64,000 nt of DNA from Streptantibioticus rubrisoli (GCF_024436055.1 NZ_JANFNH010000002.1:62001-126000); one strand, 5' to 3'. Numbered from the stretch's first letter, positions 41,962 to 50,595 are shown. Made by a program: numbers and translations. Notes: generated from the sequence alone by a model not told the origin.

Positions 41962-43146
41962 ATGACCACCACCATCGCACCACGTTCGCGACACGACCAC
42001 CGCAGCACCCCCGTCCCGGTCGCCGGTCTCTTCGACCGGATCGGCAACCACGGCCATCTCCGTGTCGACGGCTACCTGCCGGGACCACGGGACGTGCGCG
42101 TGACCACATCGCTGGAGCACCAACTCGGCCTGCGCAAAGGCGACTTCATCGAAGGACTGATGGACGCCGAGGCACCCGCGCAAGGCGACGGACAACGCGG
42201 CAGGCAGCGCGTGCTCGTTCGCGTCGAGCGCGTCAACGGCGTCGCGCCCGACCGGATTTCCAGGCGGCCGCACTTCGCCGATCTCACGCCGGTCCACCCC
42301 ACCGAGCGGCTTCGTATGGAAACGAGCCCGACGGTGCTGGCAACCCGCGTCATCGACCTGATCGCGCCCATCGGCAAGGGCACCCGCGGGCTGATCGTGG
42401 CACCGCCCAAGGCCGGGAAGACCATGCTCCTCAAAGCCGTCGCCGAGGCCGTGGCCCGCAACCATCCCAACTGCCACCTGATGGTCGTGCTGCTGGACGA
42501 GCGCCCCGAGGAAGTCACCGACATGCGGCGCTCGGTGCGCGGCGAGGTGGTCTCCTCCACCTTCGACCGCCCGGCAGCGGATCACGTCAGCACCGCCGAA
42601 CTGGCCGTGGAGCACGGCAAGCGCCTGGTCGAGCAGGGACGCGAGGTGGTGATCCTGCTCGACTCCATCACCCGCCTGTGCCGTGCCTACAACAACAGCG
42701 CCGCGGGCAAGGGCCGCACGCTCAGTGGTGGTGTTGACGCCGCGGCGCTCCACGGCCCCAAGCGCCTCTTCGGCGCGGCCCGCGCCATCGAGACGGGCGG
42801 GTCCCTGACGATGCTGGCCACGGCGTTGGTCGAGACCGGATCACGTGCTGACGACCACTACTTCGAGGAACTGAAGGGCACGGGCAACATGGAGTTGCGG
42901 CTCAGCCGCGCCCTCGCCGACAGCCGGACGTTTCCCGCCGTGGACATCAGCCTCTCGGGCACCCGCCGTGAGGAGATCCTCCTGGCAGCCGACGAACTGG
43001 CCGCCCTGCGCAGGCTGCGGCGTGTGCTGGGCGCCCGGGACGCCCACCAGTCCGCCGAGTTGCTCCTGGACCACCTGCGGCGCACCGCCGGGAACGCGGA
43101 GTTCATCCAGCACATCAACCAGAACGCCGCGCCCAACGGGCGTTGA
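41962..43146 (+). CDS. rho: Transcription termination factor Rho, short paralogue
   Basis: A 394-residue Rho from ATG 41962 with AAAGGG upstream. The RNA-binding cold-shock domain is [23 protein letters not shown]; the ATPase has Walker A APPKAGKT, Walker B VVLLDE, the conserved [12 protein letters not shown], the Q/R-loop region [21 protein letters not shown] and [11 protein letters not shown]. The long N-terminal insertion of the main actinobacterial Rho (over 650 residues in Streptomyces) is missing, so this is probably a second copy. Residues around the bicyclomycin pocket look mostly conserved. It lies just upstream of the hydroxyproline operon. Confidence 0.9.
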   Translation: MTTTIAPRSRHDHRSTPVPVAGLFDRIGNHGHLRVDGYLPGPRDVRVTTSLEHQLGLRKGDFIEGLMDAEAPAQGDGQRGRQRVLVRVERVNGVAPDRISRRPHFADLTPVHPTERLRMETSPTVLATRVIDLIAPIGKGTRGLIVAPPKAGKTMLLKAVAEAVARNHPNCHLMVVLLDERPEEVTDMRRSVRGEVVSSTFDRPAADHVSTAELAVEHGKRLVEQGREVVILLDSITRLCRAYNNSAAGKGRTLSGGVDAAALHGPKRLFGAARAIETGGSLTMLATALVETGSRADDHYFEELKGTGNMELRLSRALADSRTFPAVDISLSGTRREEILLAADELAALRRLRRVLGARDAHQSAELLLDHLRRTAGNAEFIQHINQNAAPNGR

Positions 43147-43158
43147 CCGCACGCGGAT

Positions 43159-43196
43159 GTTATGGAGCGAGGTCCATAACGCGGGTGTTATGGAGC
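43159..43196. promoter_or_regulatory. Operator of the hydroxyproline operon (three GTTATGGA half-sites)
   Basis: GTTATGGA-GCGAGG-TCCATAAC (43159-43180) is a perfect 8+8 inverted repeat; a third copy GTTATGGAGCG begins at 43187, 28 bp after the first GTTATGGAGCG. It lies 13 nt after the rho stop and about 100 nt before the first hydroxyproline gene. The GntR regulator at 49.8 kb is the likely binder. Confidence 0.75.
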
Positions 43197-43299
43197 GGCG
43201 GGATGTTCCCAACCGTCCTGGAGCCGCACAGCCTTGGGTGGCATGAAAACGTGAGCGCGGCCCCTGGCGGCTCCCAGTGAAATGTGAAATATTACTGAC

Positions 43300-44454
43300 G
43301 TGTCCATGGGAGACTCTTCCGACGTCATCGTCGTCGGGGCCGGAGTGGTCGGAGCGGCCTGCGCCTACTACGCCACCCGCTCCGGCCTGTCCGTCACCGT
43401 CATCGATCGCGGCCCCGTCGCGGGCGGCACCACGGGCGCGGGCGAAGGGAACCTTCTGGTCTCCGACAAGGAGCCGGGCCCCGAGCTGGAACTCGCCCTG
43501 CTCTCAACGCGGTTGTGGCGCGAGCTGGCCGAGCCGCTTCCCCTGCAGATCGAGTACGAGGCCAAGGGCGGCCTGGTCGTCGCCTCGGACCCGGCGGGCA
43601 TGGACACGCTGCGCGAGTTGGCCAGGGGGCAGGAGAAGGCGGGAGTGCTGGCGGAGGAGATCCCGGCCGACCGCCTGGCCGAGCTGGAGCCGCACCTCGC
43701 CCCCGATCTGGCGGGCGGCTTCCACTATCCCCAGGACGCCCAGGTCCAACCCGCGCTCGCCGCAGCCCACTTGCTGCGCGCCTCAGATGCGCGGATCCGC
43801 CTCGGTGAGGAGGTCACCGGCATCCTCACCGCCACGACCGGCGAGGTGACCGGGGTCCGAACGGCAACCGGAACCGTCCACGCCCCGCACGTGGTGAACG
43901 CCACCGGTACCTGGGGCGGCGAACTGGCCCAACGCGCGGGCACCGAGCTACCCGTGCTACCGCGCCGCGGCTTCGTCCTCGTCACCGAACCACTGCCACG
44001 CGTGGTGCGGCACAAGGTGTACGCGGCGGACTACGTCCGCGATGTGGCCAGCGATTCGGCGGCGCTGCAGACCTCACCGGTGGTCGAGGGCACCCCGGCG
44101 GGCCCGGTGTTGATCGGCGCCAGCCGGGAGCGGGTCGGCTTCGACCGCACGCTCTCGGTGGAGGCCCTGCGTCGACTGGCGGCCCAGGCCACGGCGCTGT
44201 TCCCGGTGTTGGCCGGAGTTCGGGCGGTGCGGGCGTACGCGGGCTTCCGCCCGTATCTGCCCGACCACCTGCCCGCGATCGGCCGTGACCCCCGCGTCCC
44301 CGGGCTGCTGCATGCCTGCGGCCACGAGGGCGCGGGGATCGGGCTCGCCCCGGCCACGGGGGCGCTGATCGCTGGGATGTTGAGCGGTGGCCCACTGCCG
44401 CTGGACCCTGCGCCGTTCAGCCCCGCGCGCTTCGTTGGTGGCGCGGCGCCGTAG
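43300..44454 (+). CDS. D-hydroxyproline dehydrogenase, FAD (DAO-type) subunit
   Basis: A 384-residue flavoprotein with the dinucleotide motif VIVVGAGVVGAACAYYATRSG, the DAO-fold segment GRDPRVPGLLHACGHEGAGIGLAPATG at the C-terminus, and homology to D-amino-acid dehydrogenases and HcnC. With the next two genes it should form a membrane-free alpha/beta/gamma dehydrogenase that oxidises cis-4-hydroxy-D-proline to 1-pyrroline-4-hydroxy-2-carboxylate. GTG 43300 and ATG 43306 are both possible starts, neither with a ribosome-binding site; a -10-like TATTAC at 43290 hints at a leaderless start. HcnABC cyanide synthase is the main alternative but the operon argues against it. Confidence 0.85.
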   Translation: MSMGDSSDVIVVGAGVVGAACAYYATRSGLSVTVIDRGPVAGGTTGAGEGNLLVSDKEPGPELELALLSTRLWRELAEPLPLQIEYEAKGGLVVASDPAGMDTLRELARGQEKAGVLAEEIPADRLAELEPHLAPDLAGGFHYPQDAQVQPALAAAHLLRASDARIRLGEEVTGILTATTGEVTGVRTATGTVHAPHVVNATGTWGGELAQRAGTELPVLPRRGFVLVTEPLPRVVRHKVYAADYVRDVASDSAALQTSPVVEGTPAGPVLIGASRERVGFDRTLSVEALRRLAAQATALFPVLAGVRAVRAYAGFRPYLPDHLPAIGRDPRVPGLLHACGHEGAGIGLAPATGALIAGMLSGGPLPLDPAPFSPARFVGGAAP

Positions 44455-44468
44455 GGGGTGCGGTGGAT

Positions 44469-44570
44469 TTTCCCGCCCACCCGCCCCTTCCTTCCGACCC
44501 GCCCACCCTTCTCTCCGACCCACCTGTCCTTTCCGTCCCGCCCGCCTCTTTTCGTTCCCGCCCCGCCGCA
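44469..44570 (+). repeat. C-rich, G-poor pyrimidine tract between dehydrogenase cistrons (rut-like)
   Basis: About 100 nt with repeated CCGACCC / TTTCC(G/C)CCC elements and very few G residues in the mRNA sense, striking in this genome. It begins right after the FAD-subunit stop at 44454. It shares TTTCCCGCCCACCC-type cores with the 889-983 repeat. C-rich, unstructured RNA is what Rho binds, so it may give Rho-dependent polarity within the operon. Confidence 0.6.
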
Positions 44571-44588
44571 TCTGGAAGGAGGCCCGCA

Positions 44589-44903
44589 GTGGCCCGTACC
44601 CCCAGCGAACTGGTCAGGGCTGAGCCCGGTCCGCCGTTCGAGATCACGGTCGACGGCAGGGCGATCACCGCCCTGCCCGGGCAGTCCATCGCCGCGGCCC
44701 TGTGGTGTGCTGGCGTACTCGCCTGGCGCTCCACCCGCGGTGGCGGTCGCCCGCGCGGCGCCTTCTGCGGTATCGGCCAGTGCTATGACTGCCTCGCCAC
44801 CGTCAACGGCGAACCCAACAGAAGGGCATGCCTGGTGCCCGCCCGACCCGGTGACGCGATCACCACCCAGGAGGGACACGGCCGTGCCGGACTCGGCGTC
44901 TGA
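44589..44903 (+). CDS. D-hydroxyproline dehydrogenase, 2Fe-2S subunit
   Basis: A 104-residue ferredoxin-like subunit from GTG 44589 behind GGAAGGAGG. The plant-type 2Fe-2S ligands are Cys60, Cys65, Cys68 and Cys81 in FCGIGQCYDC ... RRAC. EITVDGRAITALPGQSIAAAL is the usual beta-grasp start. It is the small electron-transfer subunit of HcnA/SoxA-like three-part dehydrogenases. The stop overlaps the next start by 20 nt. Confidence 0.88.
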   Translation: MARTPSELVRAEPGPPFEITVDGRAITALPGQSIAAALWCAGVLAWRSTRGGGRPRGAFCGIGQCYDCLATVNGEPNRRACLVPARPGDAITTQEGHGRAGLGV

Positions 44904-46365
44904 ACCCTACGACCTGGCGGTGATCGGCGCGGGCTGTGCCGGTCTGGCGGGTGCCGTCACCGCGTCCGAACTCGGCCTGCGGGTCTGCCTGCTGGACGGC
45001 TCGGGGCAGGTCGGCGGCCAGTTCTTCCGGCATCCCGCCCCAGCCCTCGGCGCGCTGCGGCCGCAGGCCCTGCACCATGACTGGCCCGCCTTCGCGGCAC
45101 TGCGCCAACGACTGGAGGCCAGCGACACCCGCCGTCTCCTGGGGCACCAGGTGTGGACCGTGACGCGGGGGAGCGGTGAACTGTGGACGGTGCACGCTCT
45201 CAGCGGCGTTGACGGCGGGGCCGAGCGCCCGGTGCGGGTGCACGCCCGCGCGGTCCTGCTCGCGACCGGTGCGTACGAGAGGCAACTGCCCTTCCCTGGC
45301 TGGACGTTGCCCGGAGTGGTGGCCGCCGGGGGCGCCCAGGCGATGCTCAAGTCCGGTCTGGCGCTGCCCGGTAAGCGGATCGTCGTCGCCGGAAGCGGGC
45401 CGCTGCTGCTCGCCGTCGCCTCCTCGCTCGCCGCCGCCGGGGCACAGGTGCCCGCCATCGTCGAGGCCTCCGGCTACCTCCGCTACGTGACCCACGCGCG
45501 CGCCCTGGTGGCCAACCCGCGCAAGGTACTTCAGGGCGCGGTGCACGGCGCGTCCCTGCTGCGGCACCGGGTGCGACCGCACAGCCGTAGTGCGGTCACC
45601 GCGGCGCACGGCACCGATCGGGTGGAGGCCGTGACCGTCTCCCGGCTCGACCAGGACTGGCGGCCGGTGCCGGGAACGGGCCGCCGCATCAGCTGCGACG
45701 CCCTGGCCGTCGGCCATGGACTGGTCCCGCAGATTGAACTGGCCACCGGACTGGGCTGCGCGACCCGGCGCACGCCCGACGGAACGCACGCCCTCGTCCT
45801 CGACGGCCGCCAGGAGACCTCCGTGCCGGGAGTGTGGGCGGCGGGTGAGACCGGCGGCGTCGGTGGCTGGGAACTCGCCCGCGTGGAGGGCGAGTTGGCG
45901 GGAAGGGCGGTGGCCTTCCGGCTGCGTGGGGTGCTCGTTGACCCGGCGCGCGTCCGGGAGCTTCGCCGCCGCCGCGACCGGATGCGCGCCTTCGCCGACG
46001 CCATGGCTGTCGCCCACGCGCCCCGCCCGGGCTGGACCCACTGGCTCGACGACGACACCGATGTCTGCCGGTGCGAGGAGGTGACGGCACGCCGCGTCCG
46101 GGAGGCGGCGGCCGAACTGGGCGCCAGGGATGCCCGCACCGTCAAACTCCTCACCCGGGCCGGAATGGGCTGGTGCCAGGGCCGCATGTGCGCCGCGGCC
46201 GTCGCCTGCCTGGCGGCGGGCGGAGGCGACGAGGGCGTACCGCCTTCACCTGAGCGCCGACCACTGGCCGTACCCGTGCCCCTCGGCCTGCTCGGCTCAC
46301 CGGCCGGGGCCGACGAAGCCGGGGCCGACGAAGCTGGGATCAACGAAGCCGGGGCCGACGAATAG
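44884..46365 (+). CDS. D-hydroxyproline dehydrogenase, NAD/FAD subunit
   Basis: A 493-residue HcnB-like pyridine nucleotide-disulfide-fold protein from GTG 44884. It has LAVIGAGCAGLAGAVTASEL, the second Rossmann motif RIVVAGSGPLLLAVASSLAAAGA, VWAAGETGGVGGWELARVEG, and a C-terminal Fe-S domain with CRCEE ... GMGWCQGRMCAAAVA, that is CXC plus CX4C, as in BFD-like domains. It carries electrons from the FAD/2Fe-2S subunits. The last 20 residues are an acidic tail of four 5-residue repeats (GADEA, GADEA, GINEA, GADE-stop). Confidence 0.85.
   Translation: MPDSASEPYDLAVIGAGCAGLAGAVTASELGLRVCLLDGSGQVGGQFFRHPAPALGALRPQALHHDWPAFAALRQRLEASDTRRLLGHQVWTVTRGSGELWTVHALSGVDGGAERPVRVHARAVLLATGAYERQLPFPGWTLPGVVAAGGAQAMLKSGLALPGKRIVVAGSGPLLLAVASSLAAAGAQVPAIVEASGYLRYVTHARALVANPRKVLQGAVHGASLLRHRVRPHSRSAVTAAHGTDRVEAVTVSRLDQDWRPVPGTGRRISCDALAVGHGLVPQIELATGLGCATRRTPDGTHALVLDGRQETSVPGVWAAGETGGVGGWELARVEGELAGRAVAFRLRGVLVDPARVRELRRRRDRMRAFADAMAVAHAPRPGWTHWLDDDTDVCRCEEVTARRVREAAAELGARDARTVKLLTRAGMGWCQGRMCAAAVACLAAGGGDEGVPPSPERRPLAVPVPLGLLGSPAGADEAGADEAGINEAGADE
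46306..46365 (+). repeat. 15-bp tandem repeat coding for an acidic tail
   Basis: Four units of GGGGCCGACGAAGCC-type sequence start at 46306, 46321, 46336 and 46351; the last carries the TAG stop. It encodes GADEA-like pentapeptides at the end of the NAD/FAD subunit and looks like a recent slippage expansion. Confidence 0.8.
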
Positions 46366-46407
46366 CTCCCCGCACGGCATCCCTCACGTTCACTGCCGTG
46401 CGCCACC

Positions 46408-46458
46408 GCACAACAACGATCGCTGCACAACAACGATCGCCGTACAACGGCGATCACT
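46408..46458. repeat. 17-bp tandem repeat, three copies, within the operon
   Basis: GCACAACAACGATCGCT (46408), GCACAACAACGATCGCC (46425) and GTACAACGGCGATCACT (46442) in the 127-nt gap between the dehydrogenase and deaminase genes. The block is AT-richer than its surroundings and could be a second regulator-binding site or internal promoter region. Confidence 0.75.
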
Positions 46459-46492
46459 GAAAATGTCACACACCATAGAAGGGCCGACTGGC

Positions 46493-47401
46493 ATGACCAC
46501 CAGTTCGTGGAATCCCGAACGTCCCTGGCGCGGCGTGATGGTCGCCACCGCGCTCCCCCTGCGCGAGGACCTCTCCGTCGACTACGACGCCTACGCCGAG
46601 CACGTCCACTGGCTGATCGAGAACGGTTGCGACGGCGTGGTCCCCAACGGGTCCCTCGGCGAGTACCAGACCCTCACCGCTGAGGAACGCGCCCAAGTGG
46701 TGCGTACCGCCGTCGAGGCGGCGGGAGACGGTGCCCGGGTGATGCCCGGGGTGGCCGCCTACGGCAGTGCGGAGGCGCGCCGGTGGACCGAGCAGGCGGC
46801 GGAGGCGGGCTGCGGCTGCGTGCTGCTGCTGCCGCCCAACGCCTACCGTGCCGACGAGGCCGCGATACGCGCCCACTTCGCCGAGGTGGCCAGGGCCAGA
46901 TTGCCGGTCGTCGCGTACAACAACCCCATCGACACCAAGGTCGACCTCGTTCCTGCCCTGCTGGCCCAACTCCACGCGGACGGAAGCGTGGTGGCGGTCA
47001 AGGAGTTCACCGGTGATGTGCGCCGGGCCTACGAGCTGGCCGAACTCGCCCCCGGGCTCGATCTGTTGATCGGGGCGGACGACGTGCTCGTCGAACTGGC
47101 CATGGCCGGTGCCGTCGGCTGGGTCGCGGGATACCCCAACGCGTTTCCGGCTACCTGCTGCGAGCTGTACCGCGGTGCCGTCGCGGGGGACCTTCAGGCG
47201 GCACTGCCCCTGTACCGGTCGCTCCATCCGCTGCTGCGCTGGGATTCGAAGACCGAGTTCGTGCAGGCCATCAAGGCATCCATGGACATCGTCGGTCGTC
47301 ATGGCGGACCCTGCCGCCCGCCGCGCTCGCCGCTCACCGCCCAGGTCGAGGCCGCCGTGCGCGCCGCCACCGAGAAAGCCGTCGCCGAGGGCCACCACTG
47401 A
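46493..47401 (+). CDS. hypD: 1-pyrroline-4-hydroxy-2-carboxylate deaminase (DapA family)
   Basis: A 302-residue TIM-barrel lyase of the dihydrodipicolinate synthase family. The Schiff-base Lys170 is in VVAVKEFTGD, Tyr142 in VAYNNP, and the GxxGE-like loop is NGSLGEYQTL. In hydroxyproline operons this enzyme deaminates and dehydrates the pyrroline to 2-oxoglutarate semialdehyde. ATG 46493 is preceded by AGAAGGG; the in-frame ATG 46463 has no ribosome-binding site. The gap upstream contains three 17-bp repeats. Confidence 0.85.
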   Translation: MTTSSWNPERPWRGVMVATALPLREDLSVDYDAYAEHVHWLIENGCDGVVPNGSLGEYQTLTAEERAQVVRTAVEAAGDGARVMPGVAAYGSAEARRWTEQAAEAGCGCVLLLPPNAYRADEAAIRAHFAEVARARLPVVAYNNPIDTKVDLVPALLAQLHADGSVVAVKEFTGDVRRAYELAELAPGLDLLIGADDVLVELAMAGAVGWVAGYPNAFPATCCELYRGAVAGDLQAALPLYRSLHPLLRWDSKTEFVQAIKASMDIVGRHGGPCRPPRSPLTAQVEAAVRAATEKAVAEGHH

Positions 47402-47426
47402 CCGCCCGACCCGCGAAAGGACGCCC

Positions 47427-48431
47427 GTGCGCACCCGTCATGTCTTCCACGCCGTCGACTCCCACACCGAGGGCATGCCAACCCGCGTCATCACCGGCGG
47501 CGTCGGGGTGATCCCCGGCGCCACGATGGCCGAACGCAGACTGCACTTCATCAAGCACCTGGACCACATCCGCACCCTGCTGATGTACGAGCCACGCGGC
47601 CACGCCTCCATGAGCGGTGCGATCCTGCAGCCCCCGACCAGATCGGACGCCGACTTCGGGGTGCTGTTCATCGAGGTCTCCGGTGTGCTGCCGATGTGCG
47701 GGCACGGCACCATCGGGGTCGCCACCGTCCTGGTGGAAACCGGCATGGTCGAGGTCCACGAGCCGATCACCACCGTGCGGCTGGAGACCCCGGCGGGCCT
47801 GGTCCACGCCGACGTACGCGTCGAGAACGGCGCGGCCAAGGCGGTCACGTTCACCAACGTGCCCGCGTTCTGCCTCGGCCTCGACCGGGAGGTCCAGGTG
47901 CCGGGGTACGGGACGGTGCGCTACGACCTGGCCTTCGGCGGCAACTTCTACGCCTTCGTCGAACTGGACGCGCTGCGGCTGCCGTTCGACCGCTCCCGCA
48001 AGGACGACCTGCTCACCGCGGGCCTTGCCGTCATGGACGCCGTCAACGCCTCGCCGAGCCGCCCGGTCCACCCCGAACGGCCGGAGATCAGCGGTCTCAA
48101 GCACGTCTACCTCGCCGCGCCCGGCTCCGACGCGCAGCGGTCCCGGCACGCCATGGCGATCCACCCCGGCTGGTTCGACCGGTCACCCTGCGGCACCGGC
48201 ACCTCCGCGCGCATGGCCCAGCTCCACGCGCGCGGCGAACTCCCGCTCCACCGCGACTTCGTCAACGAGTCGTTCATCGGTACCGAGTTCACCGGTCGGC
48301 TCGTCGAGGAGACCCGGGTCGGCGGCGTGCCCGCCGTCGTCCCCACCATCACCGGACGGGCCTGGATCACCGGCACCGCCCAGTACTTCCTCGACCCGGC
48401 CGACCCCTTCCCCGGAGGCTTCCTCCTGTGA
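47427..48431 (+). CDS. hypRE: 4-hydroxyproline 2-epimerase (proline racemase family)
   Basis: A 334-residue member of the proline racemase family from GTG 47427 behind AAAGGA. Both catalytic cysteines are present, Cys91 in PMCGHGTIG and Cys255 in SPCGTGTSA, which marks an epimerase; trans-3-hydroxyproline dehydratases have Thr at the second site. It should convert trans-4-hydroxy-L-proline to cis-4-hydroxy-D-proline, the first step of the pathway. The stop overlaps the next start by 4 nt. Confidence 0.9.
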   Translation: MRTRHVFHAVDSHTEGMPTRVITGGVGVIPGATMAERRLHFIKHLDHIRTLLMYEPRGHASMSGAILQPPTRSDADFGVLFIEVSGVLPMCGHGTIGVATVLVETGMVEVHEPITTVRLETPAGLVHADVRVENGAAKAVTFTNVPAFCLGLDREVQVPGYGTVRYDLAFGGNFYAFVELDALRLPFDRSRKDDLLTAGLAVMDAVNASPSRPVHPERPEISGLKHVYLAAPGSDAQRSRHAMAIHPGWFDRSPCGTGTSARMAQLHARGELPLHRDFVNESFIGTEFTGRLVEETRVGGVPAVVPTITGRAWITGTAQYFLDPADPFPGGFLL

Positions 48432-49807
48432 CCACGTCCTCGCTCGTCGTCTCACACAACCCAGCCGATCCGGCAGACCTCCTGCTGCGCGTCCCGGAGC
48501 CCGGTGCCGCCGCCGTGGCCGATGCCGTCACCAAGGCCCGCGCCGCCCAACCGGGGTGGCTGGCCGGTGGCGCGGGCGCCCGTGCGGCGGCCCTGGCCGC
48601 CATCGCCGAGGCCATCGAGGCCGCGGCAGCCGAGCTGGCCGCACTGGCCGTGCGCGAGGTGGGCAAGCCGCTCACCGAAGCCCGGGCCGAGGTGGCACGT
48701 ACCGCGGCCATCTGGCGGTACTACGCCCAGGCCCCCTACGACCCCACCGGCGCCGTCCACGAACCCTTCGGCGGGTCCGGGCTGTTGCTCACCCGCCGCC
48801 GCCCGCACGGAGTCGCGGGCCTGATCACCCCCTGGAACTTCCCCTTCGCCATCCCCAGTTGGAAGGCGGCCCCGGCACTGGCGGTCGGCAACACGGTGGT
48901 CCTCAAACCCGCGCCCGAGGCCACGGCATGCGCCCTGCGCCTCGCCGAGATCCTCCAACAGACGCTGCCGCGCGCGGTGTTCACCGTGGTTCCCGGCGGC
49001 GCGACCGAAGGCGGCGCCCTGATCGCGTCCTCGGACGCCGTTTCGTTCACCGGGTCCACAGCGGTCGGCAACGAGGTGGTGCGCACCGCGACCGCCCGTA
49101 ACATCCCGGTACAGGCCGAGATGGGCGGGGTCAACGCGGCGATCGTCCTACCCGACGCCGACATCGAACGGGCCGCCGCCCACATCGCCGCCGCGATCGC
49201 CGGATACGCCGGACAGAAGTGCACGGCCACCAGCCGGGTCATCCCGGTCGGCGCCGCCCACGGCCCGCTGCGCGAGGCCCTCGCCGCGGCGCTGGGGGAG
49301 TTGCGCACGGGCGACCCGGCCGACCCGGCCACCGTCTGCGGCCCGCTCATCAGCGAGCAGGCCCGAGAACGCGTCGGCCAGGCATGTCAGGGCCTGGCGG
49401 TACTGGCTGGCGGCACCACCCCCGACCGGCCCGGCTGGTACGCGGCTCCCACCCTGGTCGAGAAGCTGCCACCGGACCACGGACTGCTTCACGAGGAGGT
49501 CTTCGGCCCCGTCGCCGCGCTGCTGCCCGCGGACGACCTGGCCCACGCGGTACGGATGGCCAACTCCGTCCGGTACGGCCTGGTCACCTCGGTGCACACC
49601 GCTGACCTTGACGCGGTTCTGCACGGGCTCGACCATCTCGACACCGGCATGGTCCGCCTCAACGCCCCGTCCACCGGCGTCGACTTCCACCTGCCGTTCG
49701 GCGGCACCAAGGCCTCCAGCCACGGGGCCCGCGAGCAGGGGCGCGCCGCCCTTGACTTCTACACCCGCACCCGCACGTACACCCTGACCCCGGGCGCGGC
49801 CATGTGA
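48428..49807 (+). CDS. hypH: 2-oxoglutarate semialdehyde dehydrogenase
   Basis: A 459-residue aldehyde dehydrogenase from GTG 48428, sharing GTGA with the epimerase stop. Catalytic Cys265 is in GQKCTATSR, the general base Glu231 in AEMGGVNAA and the NAD-site Asn in TPWNFPFAIP. Given its neighbours it is taken as the last step of hydroxyproline breakdown, oxidising 2-oxoglutarate (2,5-dioxovalerate) semialdehyde to 2-oxoglutarate. Substrate is inferred from context; sequence alone fits several semialdehyde dehydrogenases. Confidence 0.87.
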   Translation: MTTSSLVVSHNPADPADLLLRVPEPGAAAVADAVTKARAAQPGWLAGGAGARAAALAAIAEAIEAAAAELAALAVREVGKPLTEARAEVARTAAIWRYYAQAPYDPTGAVHEPFGGSGLLLTRRRPHGVAGLITPWNFPFAIPSWKAAPALAVGNTVVLKPAPEATACALRLAEILQQTLPRAVFTVVPGGATEGGALIASSDAVSFTGSTAVGNEVVRTATARNIPVQAEMGGVNAAIVLPDADIERAAAHIAAAIAGYAGQKCTATSRVIPVGAAHGPLREALAAALGELRTGDPADPATVCGPLISEQARERVGQACQGLAVLAGGTTPDRPGWYAAPTLVEKLPPDHGLLHEEVFGPVAALLPADDLAHAVRMANSVRYGLVTSVHTADLDAVLHGLDHLDTGMVRLNAPSTGVDFHLPFGGTKASSHGAREQGRAALDFYTRTRTYTLTPGAAM

Positions 49808-49846
49808 CACCGTACGCTGAAGTCCGACTCGGAAACGGAGAGCGTC

Positions 49847-50527
49847 ATGGGGCACCTGAAATCGCGCAACCTCATCACCGCCCATGAGCGGTTGCGCGAC
49901 CAGGTCGCCCACGCCCTGCGCGCCGCGCTGATCTCCGGTGAACTCCGCCCCGGCGAGCTGTACTCGGCGCCGGGGCTCGCCGAGGACTTCGGCGTCTCCG
50001 CGACGCCGGTCCGCGAGGCGATGCTCGACCTGGCCCGCGAGGGGCTGGTCGAGCCGGTCCGCAACAAGGGCTTCAGGGTCACCGAGGTCAACGAACGCGA
50101 CCTCGACCAGTACACCGAGATCCGCACCCTGATCGAGGTCCCCACCGTCGGCCGGATAACATGCACCGCGTCCGCCGAGCAACTCCAGGCGCTGCGCCCG
50201 CTCGCCGAGGAGATCGTGAGCGCCGCGCGCCGCCACGACCTCATCGGCTACCTGGAAGCCGACCGCCAGTTCCACCTCGGCCTGCTGGCGCTCGCCGGCA
50301 ACGAACGACTCGTCGAGACCGTGGGCGATCTGCGCAAGCGCTCACGCCTGTACGGGCTGACCGCCCTCAACGAACGCGGCCAACTGCTCCCCTCCGCCGA
50401 GGAACACCTGGAACTGCTGGAGCTGATGCTGGCTGGTGACGCCGAGGGCGCCCAGAAGTGCATGACCCGCCACCTGGGACATGTCCGCTCCCTGTGGGCC
50501 AAGGGCGAGGGTCGGCAAGCCCGGTAG
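49847..50527 (+). CDS. GntR (FadR/FCD) regulator of hydroxyproline catabolism
   Basis: A 226-residue regulator. The winged helix (residues 15-80) has ALRAALISGELRPGELYSAPGLAEDFGVSATPVREAML, followed by GLVEPVRNKGFRV; the FCD ligand domain follows, with Asp/His metal positions in DRQFHLGLL, HLELLELMLAGD and MTRHLGHV. It ends the operon 39 nt after the dehydrogenase and probably binds the GTTATGGA repeats at 43159-43196, released by hydroxyproline or a pathway intermediate. Confidence 0.88.
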   Translation: MGHLKSRNLITAHERLRDQVAHALRAALISGELRPGELYSAPGLAEDFGVSATPVREAMLDLAREGLVEPVRNKGFRVTEVNERDLDQYTEIRTLIEVPTVGRITCTASAEQLQALRPLAEEIVSAARRHDLIGYLEADRQFHLGLLALAGNERLVETVGDLRKRSRLYGLTALNERGQLLPSAEEHLELLELMLAGDAEGAQKCMTRHLGHVRSLWAKGEGRQAR

Positions 50528-50595
50528 CGCGGGACCGGGGGGCGGTCAGGGCGCCCAGCGCGCAGCTGGCCCGGACTCGCGCGGACCAGGGTGAG

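Noticed and set aside
43300-46365. hcnABC hydrogen cyanide synthase
   Set aside because: The subunit set is the same, but the adjacent epimerase, DapA-family deaminase and semialdehyde dehydrogenase fit D-hydroxyproline dehydrogenase better.
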